NCBI RefSeq assembly: GCF_040718835.1
Contig: NZ_JBFEFG010000241.1
Span: forward strand, 62,001-126,000
From: Bremerella sp. JC817
Lineage (GTDB): Bacteria; Planctomycetota; Planctomycetia; Pirellulales; Pirellulaceae
Direction: 5' to 3'
DNA length: 64,000 bases
The notes beneath the pieces were generated by a model that was given only the letters and a program-made list of their open reading frames with translations, was not told where the DNA came from and did not search any database. Made by a program: the position numbers and the translations under genes. Positions 49,120 through 58,385 of the stretch are shown piece by piece (the first letter of the stretch is position 1; the number at the start of each line of letters is the position of its first letter).

Positions 49120-49623
49120 ATGACGCGTCCCGACAACTCCCCTCCCCCGGTGATCCTGATTGGTGCGATGACTCCCAGCCGCGTGATCGGAATTGGCGAC
49201 GGAATGCCGTGGGAGATCCCGGAAGATTATCAGACGTTCTTAGATAACGTGCGCGGCCAAACCGTCATCATGGGTCGCAAGTCGTACGAGATCTTCGGGC
49301 CCGATTTAACCAGCGTTCACAACATTGTCGTTTCGCGTGGCGAACCCGATGTCAACGCGATCGTCACCCACTCGATTGAAGAGGCCCTCGAAAAGGCCTA
49401 TTCGTTCGGAATGAAAATCTTCGTCGCCGGCGGCTCCGAGATTTACGCACTGGCCCTTCCGCTGGCCAATTGGATTTACCTCAGCGAGATCAAAAAAGAT
49501 TACGACGGCGACCGCTACTTTCCTGAGTTCGACGAAAACGACTGGGAGATCGTCCGCGAAATCGACTACGCCGAATTCGTCTATCGCGAGAGAAAACGCC
49601 GTTCCAAAGGAACACCTGCCTGA
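49120..49623 (+). CDS. folA: Dihydrofolate reductase
   Basis: DHFR reduces dihydrofolate with NADPH. This 167-residue enzyme shows 'LIGAMTPSRVIGIGDGMPWEIPEDY' with the active-site acidic residue at about Asp36, 'VIMGRKSYEIFG' and 'KIFVAGGSEIYALALPLA' for cofactor binding. The start is the ATG at 49120, just after the terminator's T run. thyA is not nearby. It may share a transcript with the GNAT gene 124 bases downstream. Confidence 0.93.
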   Translation: MTRPDNSPPPVILIGAMTPSRVIGIGDGMPWEIPEDYQTFLDNVRGQTVIMGRKSYEIFGPDLTSVHNIVVSRGEPDVNAIVTHSIEEALEKAYSFGMKIFVAGGSEIYALALPLANWIYLSEIKKDYDGDRYFPEFDENDWEIVREIDYAEFVYRERKRRSKGTPA

Positions 49624-49747
49624 CCACCGAGATCGAAGATATCGCAACGCATCAAACGGCGCGCACGGTGAACCCTTTTCCCACTTCAGTGTCCGGGAGT
49701 GAGGGAAAGGCAGCGGACCTTTCGATCGATCTCCCGGAGATGCCCCG

Positions 49748-50557
49748 TTGAAATATTTCGAGCCGGACGAGTACGCGGCGATTGCCTTGGCGATCGAGCA
49801 AAACGATACCGAATTTTGTCTGCACTGGGCCAACTGCCCGGAAGTTTCGCTGACCCAAGAGGATCGCTGGTACCGGCTCGTCAGCGATATCGATCATCCC
49901 TATTTCAATAGTATCTTTGTTGCCAACCTGGCCGACGAGAAGTTGGCCGAAGAGATCGAAGCCGCAGTCGGGCCATTCCGCGAACGAAATCTACCGGTTA
50001 CCTGGTGGGTTGGCCCGACAACTCGACCAACGAATCTGGGAGAAGCCCTCGTCCAGCATGGCCTGCGACACACAACCCGTGAAACCTTGATGGCCGCGCG
50101 GCCGTATGGGGTCGATTTTGAACTGCTGAGTCTCGATGTAGAGATTTTGCTCGTCCGCTCTGCCCCGCAGCTTCGCACGTGGGTAGAGATCATGACGGGC
50201 TTGTTCAGCGATAACTCATTTCCGCAGGAACCTTGGCGAAAGATTCTTCTAAAGGCTGGCCTTCATGAAGATGCCAAGCTGCAGCATGTTTTAGCCCTGG
50301 TCGATGGCGAACCTGCCGGAGTTGGGTCTGCCTACTTCGGATCGAATGCCGGAGGAATCTATAACATCTCGGTCCTGCCAGCCTATCGCCGCCGCGGTGT
50401 TGCCTCTTCGCTGACGCTGACTTTGACCTCCCTGATTGAAGAGCAAGGTTACGACCTGGTCACTCTCTGCGCTTCGGAGCAAGCGGTGTCTCTGTACAAA
50501 CGTCTTGGCTTCGGAAAGTTTGGCGAAGTGAATTGCTTCACGCGGATACCTGGCTGA
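49748..50557 (+). CDS. GNAT family N-acetyltransferase
   Basis: This 269-residue protein has an N-terminal half without recognised features and a C-terminal GNAT domain. The acetyl-CoA loop is 'SVLPAYRRRGVASSLTLTLTSL', followed by 'LVTLCASEQAVSLYKRLGFGKFGEV'. The only start in a sensible place is a TTG at 49748, with GGAG ten bases before it. The substrate is unknown. Confidence 0.82.
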   Translation: MKYFEPDEYAAIALAIEQNDTEFCLHWANCPEVSLTQEDRWYRLVSDIDHPYFNSIFVANLADEKLAEEIEAAVGPFRERNLPVTWWVGPTTRPTNLGEALVQHGLRHTTRETLMAARPYGVDFELLSLDVEILLVRSAPQLRTWVEIMTGLFSDNSFPQEPWRKILLKAGLHEDAKLQHVLALVDGEPAGVGSAYFGSNAGGIYNISVLPAYRRRGVASSLTLTLTSLIEEQGYDLVTLCASEQAVSLYKRLGFGKFGEVNCFTRIPG

Positions 50558-50570
50558 GATCGGCGCATAG

Positions 50571-50604
50571 AAAAACACCGCCTTCCGTTTCCAGCAGGCG
50601 GTGC
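50571..50604 (-). terminator. Terminator after rplS
   Basis: CACCGCCT pairs with AGGCGGTG, and the minus strand ends in five T. It sits between the convergent GNAT and rplS genes. Confidence 0.82.
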
Positions 50605-50639
50605 TTTGATTTCGTCTCGCTGTAGGAGAATGATCGCGA

Positions 50640-50990
50640 TTAGACGCGACGTTCCCGCAGACGGGTTGCCTTACCAACGCGATCGCGGAGGTAGTACAGC
50701 TTGGCGCGGCGAACGACACTGCGACGAGTGACTTCCACCTTGGCGATTTGTGGGCTGTGAAGTGGGAACTTCTTTTCAACACCTTCGCCAGCCACGATGC
50801 GGCGAACGGTGAACATTTCACGGGTGCCGCTGCCGCTCTTGGCGATCACGGTACCGATGAACTTCTGGATACGTTCCTTCTGACCTTCGAGAATCTTGGT
50901 GTGAACCTCGACGGTGTCGCCGATTTCGAAGAAATCGACTTCGCTCTTTTGGTAGGCCGCTTCGACCTTTTTCATCAACTCTTGGCTCAT
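50640..50990 (-). CDS. rplS: Ribosomal protein bL19
   Basis: This is a 116-residue large-subunit protein at the subunit interface. The sequence '[45 protein letters not shown]' and '[35 protein letters not shown]' is canonical. It is the last gene of the ffh-rpsP-trmD-rplS operon, 26 bases after trmD, and is followed by a terminator. Confidence 0.98.
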   Translation of the reverse strand: MSQELMKKVEAAYQKSEVDFFEIGDTVEVHTKILEGQKERIQKFIGTVIAKSGSGTREMFTVRRIVAGEGVEKKFPLHSPQIAKVEVTRRSVVRRAKLYYLRDRVGKATRLRERRV

Positions 50991-51016
50991 TGCCAGTTTC
51001 CTTCTGCTACAGCGTA

Positions 51017-51733
51017 TTAACGTTTATTTTCGTTGGCATCGTCCGCTTGCTTCTCGAGCAAATCGGCTCGCCGTATTTTTGTCTTTTCCAGCGACTGAGC
51101 TTTCCGCCAGGCGAGGATCTCTTGGTGATTGCCACCGAGTAAAACCTCAGGCACTTCGAGGCCGCGATATTCGCGAGGCCGCGTATACTGCGGGAATTCG
51201 AGCAGACGATTGCCTTCACTGAAGGAGTCGTCCACCGCACTTTGCTCGTCGCCGAGCACGCCAGGGATCAGGCGAATCACTGTGTCGATGATTGCCATCG
51301 CCGCGACTTCACCCCCGTTGAGGACGAAGTCTCCTAGCGAAATCTCTTCCGGCTGCAAAAGATCGATCACGCGTTGATCGAATCCTTCATAGCGGCCGCA
51401 AATCATGGTCAGTCGTGGTCCCTGGGCGAGTTCTTCGACCAGGGGCTGATCAAGGGTTCTGCCTTGCGGGCTGAGCAGAATCAATCTTCCTGGCGACGGG
51501 GCCAAGGGACGAATCTGCTCGATGGCTTCGACAACTGGTTGCACACGGATGACCATTCCTGGTCCGCCGCCAAAGGGCCGGTCGTCGACTCGATTGTGCT
51601 TGTCGTTGGCCCAGTCCCGCAAGTTGTAGACATGGGCTTCGACCAGTTCTTTCCCGATCGCCTTGTTGAGCAAGCTCTCTCCGAGATAGCCGGAGAAGAT
51701 CTCTGGAAACAGCGTCAGGATATCGAACCGCAT
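51017..51733 (-). CDS. trmD: tRNA (guanine-N1-)-methyltransferase
   Basis: TrmD methylates G37 next to the anticodon with S-adenosylmethionine. The 238 residues show '[22 protein letters not shown]', '[18 protein letters not shown]' and the trefoil-knot cofactor site '[13 protein letters not shown]...[20 protein letters not shown]'. It lies 14 bases after rpsP. Confidence 0.98.
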   Translation of the reverse strand: MRFDILTLFPEIFSGYLGESLLNKAIGKELVEAHVYNLRDWANDKHNRVDDRPFGGGPGMVIRVQPVVEAIEQIRPLAPSPGRLILLSPQGRTLDQPLVEELAQGPRLTMICGRYEGFDQRVIDLLQPEEISLGDFVLNGGEVAAMAIIDTVIRLIPGVLGDEQSAVDDSFSEGNRLLEFPQYTRPREYRGLEVPEVLLGGNHQEILAWRKAQSLEKTKIRRADLLEKQADDANENKR

Positions 51734-51747
51734 GGCAGGCTAAGGCC

Positions 51748-52203
51748 TTAGCCTTCCGCTTTTTGCTCTTCACCACCTTCGGTGGCGGCAGCTTCCACGG
51801 CTTCACCTTCGGCAGCAGCTTCTTCTGCTGGGGCTTCGCCCTCGGCAGGTGCTGGAGCTTCTGGTTCTGGTTCCTTGATTTCCACTTTCGGAGGAACGTA
51901 AGCAGTCTTGGTCGCCATGCGAGCCAAGGCTTCTTCGCGTGCAGCCACGTGCGAACCGTTGGTGCCGTACTTACGAATCAAAACGGCAACCTTCGGGGAA
52001 GGCTGTGCACCGACGCCGAGCCAGTAATCGACACGGTCGGTCTTCAACGAAACGCGAGCATCCTTTTCCTTGACGAAAGGATCGTAGGTTCCGAGGTATT
52101 CAATAGCCTTACCATCTCGCGGGGTGCGAGAATCCATGGCGCAAATACGATAGAACGGACGATGAGTCCGGCCCATCTTCTTCATGCGAATGCGAACTGC
52201 CAC
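51748..52203 (-). CDS. rpsP: Ribosomal protein bS16 with acidic C-terminal tail
   Basis: This 151-residue protein begins with the S16 core ('VAVRIRMKKMGRTHRPFYRICAMDSRTPRDGKAIEYLGTYDP'). bS16 is usually about 80-90 residues. This one adds roughly 50 residues of Glu, Ala and Pro ('EPEPEAPAPAEGEAPAEEAA'), probably disordered. The GTG start at 52203 has AGGAG eight bases upstream; a longer frame to 52245 is not expected to be used. The tail's role is unknown. Confidence 0.95.
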   Translation of the reverse strand: MAVRIRMKKMGRTHRPFYRICAMDSRTPRDGKAIEYLGTYDPFVKEKDARVSLKTDRVDYWLGVGAQPSPKVAVLIRKYGTNGSHVAAREEALARMATKTAYVPPKVEIKEPEPEAPAPAEGEAPAEEAAAEGEAVEAAATEGGEEQKAEG

Positions 52204-52253
52204 TACGTTACTCCTAAAGTAAACCTTCTGACGAACTAAGCTCAACGACGAGG

Positions 52254-53711
52254 TTAACGACGTCGTTTCTTGAGCTTCTTTTTAAGCTTGTTTTGTTTGG
52301 CAACGTCTTTCGACGTCAATCGTTTGCCGGTTCCCTGCTTGGCCTTTTTCATTTTGCCAGTCGGGTCCATCAACTCTCCGCTGCGAAGCTTTCGCATCAT
52401 GTCCATCGCGCTGGACATGCCGCCACCAGCCATTCCCTTCATCAACGAAGCCATGCTGTCGAACTGTTTGATCAGTTCGTTGACCTCTTGCGGGGAAACA
52501 CCGGCACCCTTGGCGATACGCTGACGTCGGCTGTTGTCGATCACTTTCGGATCGTTTCGTTCAGCCGCGGTCATCGAGTCGATCATACCGCCGAGACGCT
52601 TCATCTCTTTTTCGTGATCGCCACCCTGCAGCATCTTGCTCATTTCACCCATGCCTGGCATCAAGCCGAGCATCTTGGTCATCAGACCTGGGCGAGCAAT
52701 TTGATCGAGCTGCTTGCGGAAGTCGTCCAGGGTGAACTGCCCTTTTTGCAGTCGTTCCTGGGTCTTCTGGACCTGTTCCTGATCGAATTCACGCTGGGCG
52801 ATCTCGAACATCGAGACCATGTCGCCCATGCCCAGAATTCGACTGGCCATACGGTCGGGGTGGAACGGCTCGAGGCCGTCCATGTGTTCGCTTACGCCGA
52901 TGAACTTGATCGGCACGCCGGTGACATGCTTGACCGACAGCAACGCACCACCACGGGCATCGCCATCCAGCTTGGTCATCATGACGCCGTCAAGCTCCAA
53001 GGCTTCGTTGAATGCCTTGGCACTGTTCACTGCGTCTTGACCGGTCATACCGTCGACCACCAGGAAGACCTGGTCAGGCTGCACCCTCTTGTCGATCGTT
53101 TTGAGCTGTTGCATCAGCTCTTCGTCGATCGCCAATCGACCGGCCGTGTCGAGAATCACGACATCGAGGCCGTTTTCGCGGGCAAACTTCACCGCGTTCT
53201 GGCAGACAGCGATCGGGTCGGTTGCCCCTTCTTCGCTATAGACTTTCGCCCCAACACTTTCGCCGACCACGTGCAACTGCTGCACGGCTGCCGGACGCTG
53301 AAGGTCGGCGGCACACAGCAAGGCCTTTTTGCCTTCGGTGCCAATCAATCGGGCGAGCTTACCGCAGGTGGTCGTCTTACCAGCTCCCTGCAGACCGCAC
53401 ATCATCAATACGGTGACATCTTTTTCGAGCTTCAGAGTCGGGTCGACCGGGCCCAGCAGATCGATCAGGGCCTGATTGACGATACCAACGAGCTGCTGCT
53501 CCGGCTTCAAGGCTTTCAAGACGTCCTGACCGACAGCTTTGTCGGAGACATCTTTCATGAAATCCTTGACGACCGAATAACTTACGTCCGCTTCGAGCAG
53601 AGCGTTTTCGACCAGCTTCAGGCCCTCACGCATGTTCGATTCGGTCAATCGGCCTTGTCCGCGCAGCGTTTTAAACGCCGATCGTAAGCCGTCTTGTAAC
53701 GAGTCCAACAT
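52254..53711 (-). CDS. ffh: Signal recognition particle protein Ffh
   Basis: Ffh is the GTPase that, with 4.5S RNA, targets nascent membrane and secreted proteins. The 485 residues hold the N domain, the G domain (P-loop G106-T114 'GLQGAGKTT', 'DTAGR', 'TKLDGDARGGALLS'), and the Met-rich M domain ('GMGEMSKMLQGG...GGMIDSMTAAERNDP'). The Lys-rich C-terminus is typical. It opens the operon with rpsP, trmD and rplS. No 4.5S RNA gene was recognised in this window. Confidence 0.98.
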   Translation of the reverse strand: MLDSLQDGLRSAFKTLRGQGRLTESNMREGLKLVENALLEADVSYSVVKDFMKDVSDKAVGQDVLKALKPEQQLVGIVNQALIDLLGPVDPTLKLEKDVTVLMMCGLQGAGKTTTCGKLARLIGTEGKKALLCAADLQRPAAVQQLHVVGESVGAKVYSEEGATDPIAVCQNAVKFARENGLDVVILDTAGRLAIDEELMQQLKTIDKRVQPDQVFLVVDGMTGQDAVNSAKAFNEALELDGVMMTKLDGDARGGALLSVKHVTGVPIKFIGVSEHMDGLEPFHPDRMASRILGMGDMVSMFEIAQREFDQEQVQKTQERLQKGQFTLDDFRKQLDQIARPGLMTKMLGLMPGMGEMSKMLQGGDHEKEMKRLGGMIDSMTAAERNDPKVIDNSRRQRIAKGAGVSPQEVNELIKQFDSMASLMKGMAGGGMSSAMDMMRKLRSGELMDPTGKMKKAKQGTGKRLTSKDVAKQNKLKKKLKKRRR

Positions 53712-53833
53712 GGGAAGCTATGCCTAGGGGTCGAAATACAGTTGGTTCGGGCGGTAACCTGCGGCAGATTGCTTCGCCCTGGAAGGGCAAAACATACCTA
53801 CGGACCACTCCCGAGAGATGGGTCGAAACGCGT

Positions 53834-53863
53834 ATTCTAGCGAACCCCACAGCAGGTTGGCAA
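53834..53863 (-). promoter_or_regulatory. Promoter of the ffh-rpsP-trmD-rplS operon
   Basis: On the minus strand TTGCCA (53858-53863) and TAGAAT (53834-53839) are 18 bases apart, each one mismatch from consensus, about 120 bases upstream of ffh. It is one of the two best promoters seen in the window. Confidence 0.7.
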
Positions 53864-53881
53864 TTGGTAATGGGTAGCCGA

Positions 53882-53909
53882 GGGGGTGTTTTTCCGGCAA
53901 GACACCCCC
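53882..53909 (-). terminator. Candidate terminator of the nucleoside hydrolase gene
   Basis: GGGGGTGT pairs with ACACCCCC, an 8-bp GC-rich stem, but without a T run on the minus strand. It could act with Rho or may only stabilise the transcript. Confidence 0.4.
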
Positions 53910-54001
53910 GCCAACGTGTGGAACGCTATTGTTCATGCGGAGATCGTCACCTGTCAGGCCGTGACTAACGCGGGAGCCAGGTCACCTAACCCACTTCACC
54001 G

Positions 54002-55036
54002 TCAAGGTTTACCGGGAGCGTGCTTCGAGAGCTTCACCAGCGTTTCGCGAACCTTGCGCTGATCCTTTTCTGCCAGGATCAGGTAGCGGTCGCGTCCCTG
54101 GGGATTTTCGGCGAAGATCGTGTGACCTTCGTCGTTGATGCTGACCTGGCCAGGGGCTGAAAGGGCAAAGTATTGCTCCGGATCACGCACCCCCACCAAA
54201 ACCGAGGTCAGATCCCAGGTCGGGCGATCGTGTGGCGGAGGACTATATAAGTAGTAAGCCTCCGACAAAGGATGATGCGGCACGTAGCCGTAATCTTCTT
54301 CGATGCTTTCGTGCGGGTAGGTCAGCGCGATGCCGATTTCGTAACCACTCCACAGAATCGGCGTCGGCCACTGCTGCGTCAGCTTTTGAGCGGCGGCCAG
54401 GTCTTTGATGATGTTGTACTCGCCGTAACGTCCCTTCTTACCAGGGATCTGCGTGAAGGCGCCGCCCATGATTGAAAGCAGCTTGACCTTCTTCTTGACG
54501 AGGTCAACACCACCCAGCGAACTAATGTCGTCCGGCTGCGAAGCGAGCAGACTGGCAAGGTTCGTCGAGAAACCGACCTGAGCGATCACGACGCTATGGT
54601 CTTCCGCCGCGGCCAAGGTCTTTCGCAACAAGACGACCGCATCAGGAGCGTCGGCCCCTGATTTCAAATCGTGCGGAAACCGCAGCTGATCGCCATCTAT
54701 CTGCTGAGCGAGCCCCAGAAACTTGCCTGCTTCCGGGGTTACGCCACTGCGACAGACCCCAATCGGAATTTCTCCCCGACCATAGAACGTGTTGACGGCG
54801 TCGGTAAACGGAGCCGCCAACGGATTGTCTTTGGTAATGGTGACCGCCAGCAATACGCACTCACCACTGCTTTGCAGCGTGTGGATCATGCCGAGCGCCA
54901 GAACGTCGTCGACATCGTTGCCGATGTCGGTATCGAAGATCAGCGGCACTGGCTTGCGGGCATCTTCGGCCGAGGCGAACGTCGTCAACGCCACGGCCAG
55001 AAGTACCGCAGCCATCGAGGTTTTTGTTTTCGTCAT
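54002..55036 (-). CDS. Secreted nucleoside hydrolase
   Basis: This 344-residue protein has a signal peptide ending near 'TTFASAED'. The inosine/uridine-preferring nucleoside hydrolase domain follows, with the Asp-rich calcium site 'FDTDIGNDVDDVLALG', 'IGVCRSG' and 'PTPILWSGYEIG'. A C-terminal Asp is available in 'DRPTWDLTSVLVGVRD'. Export suggests use of extracellular nucleosides or a related ribosyl substrate. The gene lies 60 bases from the thioredoxin-NHL lipoprotein gene on the same strand, a likely operon. Confidence 0.88.
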   Translation of the reverse strand: MTKTKTSMAAVLLAVALTTFASAEDARKPVPLIFDTDIGNDVDDVLALGMIHTLQSSGECVLLAVTITKDNPLAAPFTDAVNTFYGRGEIPIGVCRSGVTPEAGKFLGLAQQIDGDQLRFPHDLKSGADAPDAVVLLRKTLAAAEDHSVVIAQVGFSTNLASLLASQPDDISSLGGVDLVKKKVKLLSIMGGAFTQIPGKKGRYGEYNIIKDLAAAQKLTQQWPTPILWSGYEIGIALTYPHESIEEDYGYVPHHPLSEAYYLYSPPPHDRPTWDLTSVLVGVRDPEQYFALSAPGQVSINDEGHTIFAENPQGRDRYLILAEKDQRKVRETLVKLSKHAPGKP

Positions 55037-55096
55037 GGGGCAATCATCGAGGTGGGAGAGGAGCGGGGAAGGAGGAGCGAGCAGGCCTGACAGAAG

Positions 55097-56902
55097 CTAT
55101 TTCTGCGTGGCGTTCTCGGCGGCAGCCGGTCGCTTCTTGACTGGCATTGTCTTTAAACCTTGGATCTGCAGCGTCGAAAGCTTCTTCGTTTCCAGGTCGA
55201 AAACGCGGATCATGTGGTTGTTGGTGTCGGCGATGTAGAGCTTGCCATTCGCATGCGAAATCCCGGCCGGTTCGTCGAACTGGGCAGGATCGTCGGCGAT
55301 CCCTGGCTCGCCGATTCCGACCAGGGTCGTCACATCGCCGGTTGCAGCATCGACCGCCTTGATCTTGTTGTTGTAGGTGTCGGCGGTGTAGATGATGCCA
55401 TCGACGTAACAAACGCCCAAGGCATGCTGCAGCTTGGCTGTCTTCGGCGGACCATCGACGTCACCAAAGGTGAACAAGCGGCCATACTGCAGGTGCGAAG
55501 TCCCGATCACCGTCCGGACACTTCCTTCGGGATCGAAAGGAACCGCACGAATCGAGCTGCCTTCGCTATCGGCGACGAACAGCGAATTGCCGTCGGAAGT
55601 CAGCCCCGATGGCTGAGCGAAGGAGGCGAAACCTTGTTGATACGGAACTGGGGGCAACAGGGGTCCATCAACGATGTCTTCGCGGCCGTTGCCTGCGTAA
55701 GGACCGATTTCTGATTCATCCAGCTTCATCTTCCAGATCTGGTGCGGACCTGCCATGGCGATGTAGAGGCTGTCGCCACGAGGCCACAACGCCCAAGGGC
55801 TGTTGATCGCCGTCGTTTTGGGGGTTCCGATAAAACGATCTGGCAGACTGCTGACAGTCGCGTTTTCCGAGACACCTGGCCAGTTGTTGCGGGCCTGCTC
55901 GCCAATTCCGGCGATCGTGGTGACCTTTTTCTCCTTCAGATCAATCTTTCGCAGCAGATGGTTTTCGGTATCGGCGACATACAAAGTGTCCTGTACGAGC
56001 GCTACACCTTGCGGATGATCGAACTGGGCCTCTTCATAGCTTCCATCGGCCGAGCCGATCTCGCCGTTGCCGATCACTTCCTGCAGTTCGCCATCAAGCG
56101 AGGTGATGACAATGCGGTTGTGATTGCTGTCCGAAATGAAGAGACGATTCGACTTCTCGTCGGCCAGAATCTTCCCGGGGAATCGCAGCGGCGTTGGGTC
56201 TTGGCTGTAAGCCAGCAGGTCGAACTGAATCGGCTTTTCGTCCAGCGAGCCGTTTTCGCGATAGTAAGCCATCGCGTCGTTCAGCACCTGGCGAATATCG
56301 TCGGCTTTGAATTCACCGCGACGCAGATAGACGACGTTTCCTTCCGGATCGATCAAGTACATCGTTGGCCAGCTATTCACCGAGAAGCTGTTCCAGATCT
56401 TCATCTGATCGTCGTTCACGACCGGGTGTTCGATCTCGTACCGCAGAATGGCCTCACCGATGTTTTGGGCCTCTTTTTCCGTATCAAACTTCGCTGAGTG
56501 GACTCCGATCACCACCAACTGATTGGGGAATTCCTGCTCAAGCTTCTTCAGTTCCGGCAGGATGTGAATGCAGTTGATGCAGCAATAAGTCCAGAAGTCG
56601 AGCAGCACAAACTTGCCACGCAGATCTTTCAGTTCCAGCGGCCCCTTGGTGTTCATCCACTCCATATCTTTGGGGAACTCGGGCGCTGGAATCTTTACGC
56701 GAAAAGGATGCTCGGCAGCCTTCGCTGCAGGCTGTTCGGCTGCGTCACCGCTAGCAGGTTTTTCGGTCGTTTGCGGCTGTTGTTCTTCCGCCATTGCGAA
56801 CGGATGCGATGAGGAGCTACCACAACCAACCAGCAGTAAGACAGCAACAACGAGAGCTAGCTTGCGCAGGAACGGCAAGGTTGAGATTTGCATGCAATTC
56901 AT
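55097..56902 (-). CDS. Lipoprotein with thioredoxin-like and NHL domains (NHLRC2-like)
   Basis: This 601-residue protein has a signal peptide ending in the lipobox 'LLVGCG'. A Gln/Pro/Ala linker precedes a thioredoxin-like domain with 'FWTYCCINCIHILPEL'. A six-bladed NHL beta-propeller follows; repeats include 'FPGKILADEKSNRLFISDSNHNRI', 'HPQGVALVQDTLYVADTENHLLRKID' and 'EPAGISHANGKLYIADTNNHMIRV'. The layout matches eukaryotic NHLRC2 and bacterial relatives, whose function is unclear. It is probably a periplasmic thiol protein with a binding propeller. The ATG at 56902 has GGAAGG upstream. Confidence 0.92.
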   Translation of the reverse strand: MNCMQISTLPFLRKLALVVAVLLLVGCGSSSSHPFAMAEEQQPQTTEKPASGDAAEQPAAKAAEHPFRVKIPAPEFPKDMEWMNTKGPLELKDLRGKFVLLDFWTYCCINCIHILPELKKLEQEFPNQLVVIGVHSAKFDTEKEAQNIGEAILRYEIEHPVVNDDQMKIWNSFSVNSWPTMYLIDPEGNVVYLRRGEFKADDIRQVLNDAMAYYRENGSLDEKPIQFDLLAYSQDPTPLRFPGKILADEKSNRLFISDSNHNRIVITSLDGELQEVIGNGEIGSADGSYEEAQFDHPQGVALVQDTLYVADTENHLLRKIDLKEKKVTTIAGIGEQARNNWPGVSENATVSSLPDRFIGTPKTTAINSPWALWPRGDSLYIAMAGPHQIWKMKLDESEIGPYAGNGREDIVDGPLLPPVPYQQGFASFAQPSGLTSDGNSLFVADSEGSSIRAVPFDPEGSVRTVIGTSHLQYGRLFTFGDVDGPPKTAKLQHALGVCYVDGIIYTADTYNNKIKAVDAATGDVTTLVGIGEPGIADDPAQFDEPAGISHANGKLYIADTNNHMIRVFDLETKKLSTLQIQGLKTMPVKKRPAAAENATQK

Positions 56903-57299
56903 TGATAAGACCTTCCAATTGCGAGGGCAGGATTCCAATAAATTGGAACGTTTTCAGGAGAGAAAGGCTGTGGTTTTTCGTACAATACGGCCAAGTCTAT
57001 CCGAAAGGGTTGATCCCGAATTGTACCCCGTTTCGGATTGGTTTTCTTGTGCCACCACCACCCCACAGAGGCAAGCTGGTGGCATCTTGAAAAAATTCCT
57101 GGGGTCAGCCCCAGATTTGGCCGACAAAGTATAACGATTATAGCGATTATTCCGGAGTCGCCCGGAAGCGATATTTTCGAACGTGCACCCATGAACGTGC
57201 TATCTTTGGTGGAATGGTCCCAATGCGGGGCGAGTAAGTACGACTCGCACTGCATCCTACCCTTTCCGACCAACCCACCAAATATCGGAGGATCATACT
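56903..57299. other. Divergent intergenic region
   Basis: It separates the NHL lipoprotein gene and the DUF1573 gene. A short perfect hairpin CTGGGG/CCCCAG lies at 57099-57114, and an AT-rich stretch reading TATAAC and TATAGC lies at 57130-57145 without a clear -35. No gene is seen. Confidence 0.45.
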
Positions 57300-58301
57300 G
57301 TGTTTCGTAAGTTATGGCTTGCTGTCTGTCTCTTACCACTGCTGGCCTCGTTTGGAATGGGCCAGGACTGGGCGAACAAAATGTTCAAAGTTCGGACCCA
57401 CGACTTTGGGACAGTAGCGAAGGGCGCGAAAGTCTTCTATGAATTTGAGCTCCAGAACATCTATGAGGAAACGGTTCACATCGCCAGCGTTCGATCGAGC
57501 TGTGGCTGCACCAGCCCTTCGATCAAGACCGACACGCTGAATACCTGGGAAAAGGGCGCGATCGTCGCCAAGCTGAATACTGACAGCTTCCTGGGGCACA
57601 AGAGTGCCACGGTGACCGTCACCATCGACAAACCATTCTACGCAGAAGTCCAGCTCAACGTTTCGACCAACATCCGTGGCGACGTTGCTTTTGAACCAGG
57701 TTCGGTTCAGTTTGGCAACGTCGAGCAGGGCGAAGGTGCCGTTGCCAAGGTGCACGTCACCCAAGCGGGTCGCAGCGACTGGATGATCACCGACGTGCGT
57801 AGCAACGATGACTTCCTCGGCGTGGAAATGACCGAGACCAATCGTGGTGGTGGTCGTGTTGGGTATGACCTGACCGTTCGCCTGAAAGAAAATGCTCCGG
57901 TTGGCTTCATCTCCACCCAGTTGGCTTTGATCACCAACGACGGCCGCAGCCCATCGGTTTCGCTGCCTGTCGAAGGCAAAGTTGATTCGCCTCTGAACGT
58001 CAGCCCAAGTGCCTTGTCGCTGGGTGAACTGAAGCCCGGCGAGAAGAAAGAAGCCAAGCTGATTGTGCGAGCGAAGAAGCCTTTCAAGATCACCGGCGTG
58101 ACCTGTGACAATGAAGCCTTCCAGTTCGCCGCCGTCCCGGAAGAAGCCAAGAAGCTGCACTTCATCCCGCTGACCTTCACCGCGGGAGAAAAGGGTGGCA
58201 CGATCGTTCAGAAGATCACCATTGAAACCGACCTGCCGGGCGACGTCAGTGGTGAATCGGTTGCGACCGTGGTCGTCGCTGGTGGCAACTCCGAAACCTA
58301 A
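57300..58301 (+). CDS. Secreted DUF1573 protein
   Basis: This 333-residue protein has a signal peptide ending near 'SFGMGQDW'. An N-terminal DUF1573 domain follows ('HDFGTVAKGAKVFYEFELQNIYEETVHIASVRSSCGCTSPSI'), then two further immunoglobulin-like domains. This family is abundant and exported in planctomycetes and may be structural or assist secretion. The GTG start at 57300 is preceded by GGAGG. A strong terminator follows. Confidence 0.9.
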   Translation: MFRKLWLAVCLLPLLASFGMGQDWANKMFKVRTHDFGTVAKGAKVFYEFELQNIYEETVHIASVRSSCGCTSPSIKTDTLNTWEKGAIVAKLNTDSFLGHKSATVTVTIDKPFYAEVQLNVSTNIRGDVAFEPGSVQFGNVEQGEGAVAKVHVTQAGRSDWMITDVRSNDDFLGVEMTETNRGGGRVGYDLTVRLKENAPVGFISTQLALITNDGRSPSVSLPVEGKVDSPLNVSPSALSLGELKPGEKKEAKLIVRAKKPFKITGVTCDNEAFQFAAVPEEAKKLHFIPLTFTAGEKGGTIVQKITIETDLPGDVSGESVATVVVAGGNSET

Positions 58302-58325
58302 TTTCGGGTCGCCAAAACACAAACC

Positions 58326-58364
58326 AAAAGAGCCTGGTTCGACAGCGAACCAGGCTCTTTTTTT
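58326..58364. terminator. Bidirectional terminator between DUF1573 gene and cstA
   Basis: AAAAGAGCCTGGTTCG pairs perfectly with CGAACCAGGCTCTTTT over a four-base loop, with T residues on both strands. It serves the two convergent genes. Confidence 0.93.
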
Positions 58365-58385
58365 GTTCTTGCTTGATGCCTACGT

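Noticed and set aside
52293..53687. Plus-strand open frame opposite ffh
   Set aside because: It is a shadow of a conserved gene with all SRP GTPase motifs.
57333..58322. Minus-strand frame opposite the DUF1573 gene
   Set aside because: The plus-strand gene has a signal peptide, GGAGG and a terminator; the antisense frame has none.
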